Shown here: one piece after another, positions 1-7,016 of the stretch | Numbering within the stretch: the stretch's first letter is position 1 | How the letters are laid out: every line of letters begins with the position of its first letter | NCBI GenBank assembly: GCA_050633205.1 | Contig: JBOEGA010000159.1 | Span: 1 to 7,799, forward strand | DNA length: 7,799 nucleotides | Reading direction: 5' to 3' | Source of the DNA: CBDHHC01 sp050633205 | GTDB taxonomy: Bacteria; Pseudomonadota; Alphaproteobacteria; Rhizobiales; CBDHHC01 | The notes under the pieces: generated by a model | Told to the model about the DNA's origin: nothing | Databases searched by the model: none | The model's input: the letters and a program-made list of their open reading frames with translations, nothing else | Position numbers and translations under genes: made by a program

Positions 1-1288
1 GATATGACTTATCTGTAAATTCTTCAAGCCACCCCAGAAAGCCTCTGGTATCATCCCATGACACCTTCATAACAGGTCTTCGTCCTCGTCCCCAGCCTTC
101 GTCATCCGGATTATGTACTTCAGGCTGGCGTTGCCAGTAGTTGTCCCATTCCTCAAAGGTGACTGGATAACGGCCAACGGCAAATGGCTCGGCAATCGTG
201 ACTTTGTGCTGAGGACGTTCATCATCATGGCCTTTACCATCCGCTGAGCCCATCAAAAACGTACCAGCGGGAACCACAACCATCTCCGGCGCATCCCTAA
301 AAACAGAACCCGGCGCAAGCTGATCGGCATAGGTGCCAAGCAGGAGCTGGCTGGAGATGAGAAGTTCTTTGAAGATATCACGGTCCAGCTCTTCCAGACG
401 GGCGCGTATGACGTTTATGTTTTTGAGGTGGAGGGGATTGCGGTCAAGTTCGATTTCGAGCTCTTCAAGAGTATCGAGAGCTTTGTTGAGGAAATCTATA
501 TCCTCAATGTCTTCGATTTTAAACTTGCGCTGCTGAATCTCGACGAACAAGTCATCGATCAGATTCTGGTGTTTAATGTCCTCACTGGGCCAGTCATTGG
601 GGATCAGACCGTCCTTATATTCGGGATAGAATTTACCCAGTTCCTTTTTGAAGCCATCTAATTTTTCTCTGAGGCTTTTCATTGAAAAGATGTCATCATC
701 ATTTTTAAGATTTTTGCGCTCAATTTCCTGCACGAAACTGTCAAACTGTTTCATCAAGGCGCAAAATTTTTTCAGATCAAATGGCTGATCCTGATCTGCC
801 ATTTTTTCGATGCGGTTTAGAGTGTTGGTCATGCCCCGAAAGAAGCGAAGTTCATTGGTCTTTGTCTCTCTTTGTATCTCGCCTATAATTTTGTGAGCTG
901 CGGGGATGTGGATAATGAGGTTTGTGAGGTCTTCTTTGCCTTTGGTTGTACCAGGATCATAGTGCGGGTCTGTGTAGTTAAGGTCGGCTTTTGGTTGAGT
1001 AGCTTGTTCGTATTCAGCAACCCTGGCGTTGAAACTGTCCAGATCAATGTCCAGCCCCTCTTTCCGGCACCCGTCAATAATCTTCTTGATCGTCGATGGA
1101 TGTGGTTCCTGCCTTTTACCCCGTTCAATTTCCTGAAGCGTATTCTTCCCAACCCCGCAGGCAATCGCAAAATTCTCCTGCGAGAGTTTTGTTAACGTCC
1201 TGAAATATCGTACTGCTTTTCCCACACCGGTGCTTTTCGGGGGATTATGGGGTGATGTTTTTCGGGGCATATCGGGAATGTCTGACAT
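1..1288 (-). CDS. XRE-type HTH / FGE-sulfatase-like (SUMF1) fusion protein, C-terminus cut by window edge
   Basis: The frame is open from an ATG at 1288 to the left edge: 429 codons without a stop and no C-terminus in view. An in-frame TAG lies four codons upstream of the ATG. There is no clear Shine-Dalgarno sequence, and Met7 (codon at 1270-1268) is an alternative start. Residues ~22-60 form a Cro/C1-type helix-turn-helix (VRYFRTLTKLSQENFA, then VGKNTLQEIERGKR). Residues ~110-325 are a charged, mostly helical linker of unknown function. From ~330 the FGE-sulfatase domain begins: PEMVVVPAGTFLMGS, DDERPQHKVTI, FAVGRYPVTFEEWD, then GWGRGRRPVMKVSWDD at 398-413. About 100 residues of a domain usually over 200 long are visible, so the active-site part (catalytic cysteines in true FGEs) cannot be judged. 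True FGEs oxidise a sulfatase cysteine to formylglycine. Many bacterial relatives instead use this C-type-lectin fold for binding, or as the variable protein of diversity-generating retroelements. A DNA-binding head suggests a regulatory or sensing role (inference). Confidence 0.88.
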   Translation of the reverse strand, partial: MSDIPDMPRKTSPHNPPKSTGVGKAVRYFRTLTKLSQENFAIACGVGKNTLQEIERGKRQEPHPSTIKKIIDGCRKEGLDIDLDSFNARVAEYEQATQPKADLNYTDPHYDPGTTKGKEDLTNLIIHIPAAHKIIGEIQRETKTNELRFFRGMTNTLNRIEKMADQDQPFDLKKFCALMKQFDSFVQEIERKNLKNDDDIFSMKSLREKLDGFKKELGKFYPEYKDGLIPNDWPSEDIKHQNLIDDLFVEIQQRKFKIEDIEDIDFLNKALDTLEELEIELDRNPLHLKNINVIRARLEELDRDIFKELLISSQLLLGTYADQLAPGSVFRDAPEMVVVPAGTFLMGSADGKGHDDERPQHKVTIAEPFAVGRYPVTFEEWDNYWQRQPEVHNPDDEGWGRGRRPVMKVSWDDTRGFLGWLEEFTDKSY

Positions 1289-1374
1289 GAAGCAAATCTA
1301 TTAAATTAAAAATCATTCAACGAGTAAAAACGTCATCCGGATGGCTGTTACTCCCTAAGCAAAGAGAGACAGTT
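1289..1374. promoter_or_regulatory. Divergent intergenic region with a 10-bp palindrome
   Basis: These 86 bp separate two divergently transcribed genes and so must hold both start regions, unless one gene is read from further away. The left two thirds is A/T-rich (1296-1330). A perfect palindrome, CATCCGGATG, lies at 1334-1343. I see no convincing -35/-10 pair for either gene. The XRE domain of the minus-strand protein makes autoregulation at the palindrome possible, but this is inference. Confidence 0.3.
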
Positions 1375-1827
1375 ATGACTAAAAACACTCAGAACAAACT
1401 ACAGACTTTTAAAATAAAATGCTACCACAACGCGAATACTGGACCGGATAATACCCTGTTTACAGGCATAAACCGTGCCTCTGCGCTCTTCGGTGCACTG
1501 CTACTGGCATCAATCACCACTACCCCGGCCAGCGCACAGGACAAATATCACGACACAGGAACCATTAAGCCCGGATATACCTCCGGCAACATGGTCCTGC
1601 CATGCAGCACCCTCTACTGCCAACTACAGAAACTTATGGACCTGCTGAAGCAGCTTGAGATTAAGTTTTATCTGGATTTCAGACTGTATTTCAAAATCAG
1701 ACTAAAGCCGGAGGAAGTGATGCGCAGGCTGTCACTACTTGAAAACGAGTTGATAAAACGAGGGAAGATGATGCCGGCTCTTAAGTCCGAACTCGACGCG
1801 TTGAAGGTTATGCTTGGGAAGGTTTGA
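1375..1827 (+). CDS. Small exported protein of unknown function
   Basis: This 150-residue protein starts at ATG 1375, preceded by AGAGAG (weak Shine-Dalgarno) about 7 nt upstream. Residues 1-34 are a long polar N-region. Residues ~35-50 are hydrophobic (ASALFGALLLASI), followed by PASA-Q, a good signal peptidase I site after Ala54. The mature part would be about 96 residues in the periplasm or outside the cell. It has two cysteines, 77 and 82, in CSTLYC, which could form a disulfide. A basic, amphipathic helical stretch with many Leu and Lys runs from ~83 to 149. I do not recognise the family. The N-region is unusually long, but I see no better start downstream. It is divergent to the HTH/FGE gene and followed directly by a terminator, so it is probably a single-gene transcript. 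It could be a partner of its neighbour, but only proximity suggests that. Confidence 0.72.
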   Translation: MTKNTQNKLQTFKIKCYHNANTGPDNTLFTGINRASALFGALLLASITTTPASAQDKYHDTGTIKPGYTSGNMVLPCSTLYCQLQKLMDLLKQLEIKFYLDFRLYFKIRLKPEEVMRRLSLLENELIKRGKMMPALKSELDALKVMLGKV

Positions 1828-1841
1828 AATCGCAAGAGTAG

Positions 1842-1871
1842 CAGGGGCAGAGATGTCCCTGTTTCTTTTTT
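1842..1871 (+). terminator. Intrinsic terminator of the small exported-protein gene
   Basis: CAGGGG (1842-1847) pairs with TCCCTG (1856-1861), giving five Watson-Crick pairs and one G-T pair around an 8-nt loop. It is followed by TTTCTTTTTT (1862-1871). It begins 14 nt after the stop codon. Confidence 0.75.
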
Positions 1872-1932
1872 ACGCCGGCCAGAAAATCCTGCCGACAGCC
1901 GCCGCTAAACCATGTCAAAATGCGATGCAGAA

Positions 1933-1952
1933 TGTTAGCTATTTGTTAGCTA
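1933..1952 (+). repeat. Paired direct repeat TGTTAGCTA, 11-bp period (left arm-type sites)
   Basis: Two identical 9-mers, TGTTAGCTA, lie at 1933-1941 and 1944-1952. Their starts are 11 bp apart, about one helical turn, so a protein would meet both on the same face. The core resembles the copies at 2174-2217 on the other side of the tRNA fragment. Arm-type binding sites of P4-like integrases often occur as such short direct repeats, so this is the favoured reading. Confidence 0.5.
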
Positions 1953-1961
1953 CACAAACCT

Positions 1962-1989
1962 AATCAAAAATAACAAAGCACTTCTTTGC
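1962..1989 (-). terminator. Possible terminator downstream of the tRNA-Thr 3' sequence
   Basis: On the minus strand GCAAAG (1989-1984) pairs with CTTTGT (1978-1973) around a 5-nt loop: five Watson-Crick pairs plus a G-T pair. It is followed by the T-rich run TTATTTTTG. It lies about 30 nt beyond the CCA end of the tRNA fragment, where a tRNA transcript terminator would be expected. The stem is short and A/T-rich, so the call is tentative. Confidence 0.4.
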
Positions 1990-2021
1990 GGAATAACTTA
2001 TTGATTTAATGGAGATTTTGA

Positions 2022-2071
2022 TGGTGCCGGTTGAGAGATTCGAACTCCCGACCTACTGATTACAAATCAGT
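2022..2071 (-). other. tRNA-Thr(TGT) 3' fragment, likely attachment-site core
   Basis: On the minus strand this is the anticodon arm to the CCA end of a tRNA. The anticodon stem ACTGA/TCAGT encloses loop TTTGTAA with anticodon TGT (Thr). Then come variable region AGGTC, T-stem GGGAG/CTCTC with loop TTCGAAT, acceptor strand AACCGGC, discriminator A and encoded CCA. The 5' side (2072-2098) does not carry a normal D-arm: the D-loop lacks the GG pair, and position 8 is A rather than T. A tRNA 3' half beside a P4-type integrase gene is the classic product of integration into a tRNA gene, where one end keeps only the duplicated 3' part. The intact tRNA-Thr should then lie at the other end of the element, to the right of this window. 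Confidence 0.75.
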
Positions 2072-2147
2072 TGTCCTAATTATTCAGGGTTATCCAGCAA
2101 ACCTATTTATCCATATTTTTCAATGATTTTATATGAAGCACTATGCA

Positions 2148-2168
2148 GCAATATCATGCAATATTCAT
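2148..2168 (+). repeat. Short tandem repeat GCAATAT(T)CAT upstream of integrase
   Basis: GCAATATCAT (2148-2157) is followed directly by GCAATATTCAT (2158-2168). The starts are 10 bp apart. It lies between the tRNA core and the right arm-type repeats, where integration host factor or an excisionase often binds in such att sites. No specific protein can be assigned from sequence. Confidence 0.35.
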
Positions 2169-2173
2169 GAAAA

Positions 2174-2217
2174 TGGTAGCTAAATTGTAGCTATAAGGTT
2201 ATATTTTTTTGTAGCTA
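2174..2217 (+). repeat. Three TAGCTA-type repeats (right arm-type sites) in front of the integrase gene
   Basis: The copies are TGGTAGCTA (2174-2182), TTGTAGCTA (2185-2193) and TTGTAGCTA (2209-2217). The first two start 11 bp apart, the same period as the pair at 1933-1952. They sit 25-68 bp upstream of the integrase start and flank A/T-rich segments that could serve as -10 elements (TATAAG at 2192, TATATT at 2200). Integrase binding here could therefore repress its own gene. The arm-site role is inference from position and spacing. Confidence 0.5.
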
Positions 2218-2241
2218 AATTCAATTCATCATGAGTGTTAC

Positions 2242-3393
2242 ATGCGGGAAAACTCCTTTCGGGCAAGAATTACGAAGACAATAATTAATCGATTGAAGCC
2301 TGGCGATGTCGTCTGGGATACAGAGCTTAAAGGCTTCGGGGCTCGCCGTCAGAAAGACTGCGTAAGTTACATTATGAAAACAAGGGTTGAGGGTAAGCAG
2401 AAGTGGTTCACCATCGGAAAGCATGGGCTACCCTGGACCCCCGATAGTGCACGGAAGGAAGCACTCTCTCTTAAGGTTGATCCGACCAAACAACGTAATA
2501 AGCAGAAAGCAAAAAAGAAGCTGGGGGAGGTTCTGGAGCACTTCAAGAGAGAACACCTGGACAAATTAAAACCCTCGACAAAGCGTGACTATGTGCAGGT
2601 CATTGATAAGTACATCGCCCCCAAATTGAGTGAAAGATTTATCATCGACATCAATCGCAGTGATATGGCTGAACTGCATTCTTCTCTTAAAGATACACCA
2701 CGAACAGCGAATAAAGTTCTGGCAATTCTCTCAAAGCTTATGTCCTGGGCTGAAGCTTTTGAGTATCGCCTACCAAAATCCAACCCATGTACCGGTATCA
2801 AGAAATATTCTGAGAACAAGAGGGAGCGATATCTATCAGAAGAAGAGTTAGGACGACTAGGCAAGAACTTATCAAATGCGGAGAGTGAAGGTGCGATTAG
2901 CATGTATGCAGCTGCAGCTTTACGGCTTTTGATTTTAACAGGGGCCAGATTAGGCGAAATCTTGAATCTGAAATGGGACTACGTAGACTTTGATCGTCGC
3001 AAACTGTTCCTGCCAGATTCCAAAACTGGCCAGAAGACCATTTCACTGAATGATCCGGCGATGTCGGTATTAAATTCTCTAGTTCGCTTAGAGGGTAACC
3101 CATATGTTATTGTAGGAAGAGTGAATGGCCAGCCTATCGTCAATCTGCAAAAGCCGTGGTCCTATGTTCGAGATAAAGCGGGGCTTAAAGATATCCGATT
3201 ACATGATCTAAGGCACTCTTATGCAAGTGTAGCAGCCAGTAACGGGGCATCTCTTCCGATGATTGGCAAATTGCTTGGGCATACTCAAACACAAACGACG
3301 GCGCGATATGCTCATCTGGCAGATGACCCTGTTGTGGAACTGAATGAGCAGATTGGTGATATCATAAACAATGCAATGTTACAAAGTGATTGA
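2242..3393 (+). CDS. P4-type tyrosine recombinase / integrase
   Basis: This 383-residue protein is close to the usual 390-430 for the family. An N-terminal arm-binding domain (about 5-75) shows the family pattern LKPGDVVWDTELKGFG and WFTIGKHGLPWTPDSARKEA. A SAM-like core-binding domain spans ~90-185, and the catalytic domain ~195-370. All expected active-site residues are visible: Arg236 (TGARLGE), Lys261 (SKTGQK), His321 and Arg324 (HDLRHSYA), His347 (GHTQT) and nucleophile Tyr356 (TARYAHL), so the enzyme looks intact. It cuts and rejoins att sites during integration and excision. The frame opens after a TAG at 2212-2214, and ATG 2242 is the first in-frame ATG. The ATG at 2231 is in another frame. 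The Shine-Dalgarno sequence is weak. The gene begins 171 bp from the tRNA-Thr core, and the repeat array lies in its promoter region. Confidence 0.95.
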   Translation: MRENSFRARITKTIINRLKPGDVVWDTELKGFGARRQKDCVSYIMKTRVEGKQKWFTIGKHGLPWTPDSARKEALSLKVDPTKQRNKQKAKKKLGEVLEHFKREHLDKLKPSTKRDYVQVIDKYIAPKLSERFIIDINRSDMAELHSSLKDTPRTANKVLAILSKLMSWAEAFEYRLPKSNPCTGIKKYSENKRERYLSEEELGRLGKNLSNAESEGAISMYAAAALRLLILTGARLGEILNLKWDYVDFDRRKLFLPDSKTGQKTISLNDPAMSVLNSLVRLEGNPYVIVGRVNGQPIVNLQKPWSYVRDKAGLKDIRLHDLRHSYASVAASNGASLPMIGKLLGHTQTQTTARYAHLADDPVVELNEQIGDIINNAMLQSD

Positions 3394-3564
3394 TCTAAAA
3401 AGATGAAGCACCCTTCCTAGCCGCTCCCTATTGTTGCAGTAAGAAATCAAAAGCATATTTTTTAGCTATGATAAGCAAGTTACTCAACTTATTTAGAAGT
3501 ATCACATTCAAATACAAACTTTCCACCAAACAACAATGAAAAGATAACAACCGCTAGTTTTGTA

Positions 3565-5019
3565 TTAAATAAGCTTCCTATGCTTGATGTCCGCAAGTAC
3601 ATTAGAAAGAGGCGTAAACCAGCTTAAATCTGCTGATATACCAGCTAGCGCTTGCAAAGTTGAAGTGTGACTTAGCAGGAAATCTGTTGCGAGGTTAATA
3701 AAATTAGCACCTCCTGAAGCTAAAACGACCCCGGGAGCGCTGAGAGTAAAAGCCCCCCCAATAATAGCTCCCATCCCATTTGTAGCTAGGAAAGATAGCA
3801 TATTCCCTAGAGACATCATTGCGACTTGGTTGGAGCGCTCCGGTTGGGGACCATGACCAATATCTTTTATTACGCTAGCGGTATGCTCACGGACTTTCTC
3901 AGAGAACAGTTTAGGATTTTCTTCAATTGCTCCAAGCAGGCGAAGACTTAATTCGTACAACTGAGAATTTTCTTGTGGCGTGGAGAGATAATCTCTTGCA
4001 TTTCGTACTAGGCTCTTCCCGTCCTCACTTTCCATGATATAAGCTTCATGAAGGTCTAGAACAGATTTAAGATGTGTTTCAATTTCAGGACGTAATGGTG
4101 GAAGAGCTTTAGATTCCACTAGCTTTTGTGAGCTGTATGCGGAATTGCTAAGACGAACACCACGGGCATAGATCATTTGAACTGAGATAGTTTTACCCGA
4201 TACAGCTTCACTGTAATGTTTTACAGCCTTATAAAGATCGGTATGAGTATTTGTACCGAATAATGATTTATCCAGATCAGCCGTTGCCAAACGAAGCTCC
4301 TCTAATAGAGGGTTACTTGCGTTAAAATCTGAATTATTTGAAAAGCTGGCCATTTCGACAAGACCAGCTTTTCCCAGCATAAAATGTGCCCCATCCCCCT
4401 GGGAGGGAATTATTTCGAATGATGAATTTAACTCATGAAGAATATCTTCAGGAATATTGTTGTTAGTTCGTTCTTGGTCAAGATTTTCTTGGGTTGGGAC
4501 GCCTGCCCACTCTGTAACACCATCAGCCTCCAACTCTTTAACCACTGCATCTATAATGTCATCTCTTTCTTCAGGAAAGCTGCTCTCGAGCTCTTCTCTC
4601 GCGTCAAAAGGACCTCCATGTATCCATAGATAGCCACCTTCTCGACCATTATAGGGTGTGTTTTCTACTGGATTTTCATAGTGAAGGTAAAACCACTGTA
4701 TTAATGTATCTATCCTGTCTTGATATTCTTCTTCACTGTCCGGTGGTTCGTGTTGAAGACCATACTCAATGTCTTCAAGTAGTTGATGTATACCAACATC
4801 TGTTTCTCTATAATTTTCTGCGCCTACTGGGTATTCCCAGAGAGACCAAGTGAGTTGACCAAGATCAGGATGATCAAGAAGAGCGGAGTATGTAGTCTCA
4901 GCCCCCATACCACGTTCATCTACGCCAACAATTTCAAAGCTAAGCTGACCACCATTGATCTCATATATCTTTCCAGTTTCAGCATGCTTAATGCGAGCCT
5001 TGCCTCTTGAGTAGACCAT
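3565..5019 (-). CDS. Unknown protein with conserved N-terminal domain and hydrophobic C-terminus, linked to ABC-3C genes
   Basis: This 484-residue protein belongs to no family I can name with certainty. Residues ~20-90 look like a compact beta-rich domain (LTWSLWEYPVGAENY, LLEDIEYGL). Residues ~100-172 carry a striking motif block: IQWFYLHYENP, TPYNGREGGYLWI, GGPFDAREELE, then EADGVTEWA. I have the impression that this block recurs in uncharacterised bacterial proteins, but I cannot assign a function. Residues ~190-400 are mainly helical. Residues ~400-450 are hydrophobic and glycine-rich (MGAIIGGAFTLSAPGVVLASGG) and could form one or two membrane helices. The start is ATG 5019, with no strong Shine-Dalgarno sequence. 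It lies 63 bp after the ATPase stop on the same strand, so it is either the fourth operon gene or has its own weak promoter in that gap (TTGTTA, 17 bp, GAAAAT). It is convergent with the integrase gene. A membrane-acting effector is a plausible guess, not shown. Confidence 0.8.
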   Translation of the reverse strand: MVYSRGKARIKHAETGKIYEINGGQLSFEIVGVDERGMGAETTYSALLDHPDLGQLTWSLWEYPVGAENYRETDVGIHQLLEDIEYGLQHEPPDSEEEYQDRIDTLIQWFYLHYENPVENTPYNGREGGYLWIHGGPFDAREELESSFPEERDDIIDAVVKELEADGVTEWAGVPTQENLDQERTNNNIPEDILHELNSSFEIIPSQGDGAHFMLGKAGLVEMASFSNNSDFNASNPLLEELRLATADLDKSLFGTNTHTDLYKAVKHYSEAVSGKTISVQMIYARGVRLSNSAYSSQKLVESKALPPLRPEIETHLKSVLDLHEAYIMESEDGKSLVRNARDYLSTPQENSQLYELSLRLLGAIEENPKLFSEKVREHTASVIKDIGHGPQPERSNQVAMMSLGNMLSFLATNGMGAIIGGAFTLSAPGVVLASGGANFINLATDFLLSHTSTLQALAGISADLSWFTPLSNVLADIKHRKLI

Positions 5020-5061
5020 TACATCTATCTATTACCGTTTTCAATTATTTTCTTGTACACT

Positions 5062-5081
5062 AGCCATCGTAACAAATGGCT
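5062..5081 (-). other. Hairpin between ATPase gene and the 484-residue gene
   Basis: On the minus strand AGCCAT (5081-5076) pairs perfectly with ATGGCT (5067-5062) around an 8-nt loop, starting two bases after the ATPase stop codon. No T-run follows, so it is not a standard intrinsic terminator. It might slow RNases or reduce read-through into the next gene. Confidence 0.3.
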
Positions 5082-5082
5082 G

Positions 5083-7014
5083 CTAACTATACCAATGAAT
5101 TGGTATAAGTGCTTTCTCACCACGCCATTTATCATCAATTATTGCAGATTGAAACCATTCCTCATGAATATCTGCATGATCTGTTATTATTATCTGAAGA
5201 TCGGGAGCTAATTCTCCGACAATTCGGAATATCCATTCAAACAATTTCTTCAAAGCCATTCGATCCTCATCTTTATTAACTTCTGATAAGTCACCTGTGA
5301 TGGATTGATCAGATGGAAAATATACTTGAGATGGTTGATCAAAAAATATAAACCGGCCAACAGGTCTTGATTGTTCTATAAACCACTTAGCTAATGCCAA
5401 GTAGGTCACTAAGTGGTACCCAACCCAATTTTCTCCACTGCCCATTCGATATAAAGGTGTCCGACCATGGGAGGTTTCAGCTACAACAGTTAACTTCGAA
5501 ATATCGAGCCTGATTGGGTGTTCACAGTGTTCTAGCTCTAATTCTCTAGCCCATTTTGTCATGTCTTCGGAAATGCAACTTAATTGAGATTCCAGTCTCT
5601 CTTTCAACGCGCCTTGGTCTAGCTTTTTTTCTAAGCTATCTATTCTGGGATCAATTTCTAATATTTGTCTCTTTAGAGATTCAGTGTCCTCATTCCAATC
5701 TATACTTTCAAGGTACAATGAAATACGTCCGATGGTTCGCGATCTCTTTTCGTCAATTTTCAGTTTGCTTGATATTGTTATTTTTTGCCTTCTTAATTTT
5801 TCCAAAACATCACGTGTCTTTTTTAGTTCATCTGCAAGCTCCCGATCTCTCTCCTCTAATTTTGCCAAGTATTCGGTCACACGGGGCATATTTCTTGAGA
5901 CACCTTCGAGTTTATTTTCGAGTTTCTCAATAGCAGCGTACATTAAATTGTCTGGAGTTGCTTGACTCGAATGTTCGCTTTGGCAAACAGGGCATTGGGT
6001 CTTTAAAGAAAAGCTTTTATATAAACCTATTGATCTCAGTCTGATTGATTGTTCATTAATTTCACCCTCAACCCCCCCCATGGAATCCTTGTACTCCTTT
6101 GCAGATCTTATCTTGGAGCGAAGAAATTTCTTTTCTTCCCTAAGTCTCAAGTATCTCCTTTCGAGATTATAATATGAATCTTCCTCAGGATCATCATCTT
6201 GCACTTGATCTGGTGTCCACTCCACAAGTGTATTCAATATATGTATCAGTTCTAAGTCCGAAACTGTCAAGTTGCCTCTGTAAAGACCTACGCTTTTTGC
6301 TTCAGCTAATAAATCGAAACCCTTTTTAAGGCCATCCCCCTTTATACTCTCAATTTCTTTGATACGTTTATTAATAATCGATTTTGTGCGCTTTAATGTT
6401 CTTAACTTATAAATATCTGCCAAACGATCATCTTCCGCGGCACCCAAGAAATAGGGTAAAGTATCTTTAATTGCTTGCGGAATATGAGGTTCAGATTGCC
6501 GATGAAACAAGGTTCGTTTAGCAGCAACTTCATCTTGTCCTTGAAAAAGATAGTAGCGAGAGTGTTTAAAACCAACTTTAATCGCTGATCTACTTTGGTT
6601 ATCTGGTACTTCTGTAATTTGGTCTGGAATTCCGATTTTAGCGGATAAAAAATCAACTACACCATCAATAGTATTATTGTGTTTCAGTTCAGAGGATATA
6701 GGAATCTCTAGGTTTTTTCCTATTGATAAATAGCATGATGTGTTTGTTTTTTTGCCTTTTAGGGGAGCAGCTCTAGCGATAAAAACTTGAGTATCAGGAA
6801 AGGATAAAAGTAATGCATACCATGTTACTGTATCTCTAATATGCCCTTCTGCGACATTGCATTCACTTGAACCTAGACAGTATTCAACTATATCAATTAA
6901 TGAGGATTTTCCCTTTTTGGAAGCTCCTGTTATAATGTTAACTTGAGATGGTTTAAAATACACATCCCTTCTCTCGTTGTTCTGTCCGTAAATAGAAATT
7001 TGTTTTAGCTGCAT
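5083..7014 (-). CDS. DUF3732-type SMC/Rad50-like ATPase of an ABC-three-component system
   Basis: It has 643 residues from ATG 7014. The frame extends to 7077, but I choose 7014: MQLKQISIYG is the usual family beginning and the codon lies 2 bp after the middle-component stop, whereas 7077 would overlap that gene by 61 bp. There is no strong Shine-Dalgarno sequence, so reinitiation is likely. ATPase elements in order: Walker A GASKKGKS at 30-37; QGQDEV at 158-163 (Q-loop-like); two coiled-coil arms, ~200-330 and ~360-495, around CPVC at 341-344, like the Rad50 zinc hook; ABC-signature-like GSGENW at 525-530; Walker B FIFFDQPSQ at 555-563, with Gln where most ABC ATPases have the catalytic Glu; H-loop TDH at 611-613. 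By analogy with SMC/Rad50 proteins it probably dimerises on nucleic acid and uses ATP to control the system's effector. Ordinary transport is unlikely because there are no membrane segments. Confidence 0.9.
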   Translation of the reverse strand: MQLKQISIYGQNNERRDVYFKPSQVNIITGASKKGKSSLIDIVEYCLGSSECNVAEGHIRDTVTWYALLLSFPDTQVFIARAAPLKGKKTNTSCYLSIGKNLEIPISSELKHNNTIDGVVDFLSAKIGIPDQITEVPDNQSRSAIKVGFKHSRYYLFQGQDEVAAKRTLFHRQSEPHIPQAIKDTLPYFLGAAEDDRLADIYKLRTLKRTKSIINKRIKEIESIKGDGLKKGFDLLAEAKSVGLYRGNLTVSDLELIHILNTLVEWTPDQVQDDDPEEDSYYNLERRYLRLREEKKFLRSKIRSAKEYKDSMGGVEGEINEQSIRLRSIGLYKSFSLKTQCPVCQSEHSSQATPDNLMYAAIEKLENKLEGVSRNMPRVTEYLAKLEERDRELADELKKTRDVLEKLRRQKITISSKLKIDEKRSRTIGRISLYLESIDWNEDTESLKRQILEIDPRIDSLEKKLDQGALKERLESQLSCISEDMTKWARELELEHCEHPIRLDISKLTVVAETSHGRTPLYRMGSGENWVGYHLVTYLALAKWFIEQSRPVGRFIFFDQPSQVYFPSDQSITGDLSEVNKDEDRMALKKLFEWIFRIVGELAPDLQIIITDHADIHEEWFQSAIIDDKWRGEKALIPIHWYS

Positions 7015-7016
7015 AG

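Noticed and set aside
100..111. CGTCATCCGGAT, also found at 1331-1342, as a repeated operator
   Set aside because: A 12-base match in a window this size can arise by chance, and the copy at 100 is inside coding sequence and is not a full palindrome.
883..1170. Minus-strand 95-codon frame overlapping the HTH/FGE gene
   Set aside because: It is another frame of the same strand within a gene that has convincing HTH and linker coding sequence. It has low-complexity composition and no motif.
872..1195. Plus-strand open frame of 107 codons, and the 428-661 and 333-536 frames
   Set aside because: They lie opposite the long minus-strand HTH/FGE coding frame, which has clear domain matches. The plus-strand frames show no recognisable domain.
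3461..3468. Single TTTAGCTA downstream of the integrase as a further arm site
   Set aside because: It is one partial copy without the 11-bp partner, in an A/T-rich stretch where chance matches are likely.
3394..3564. Bidirectional terminator between the convergent integrase and 484-residue genes
   Set aside because: The best inverted repeat (AAGTT/AACTT near 3480-3495) has only five pairs and no clear T-run on either side.
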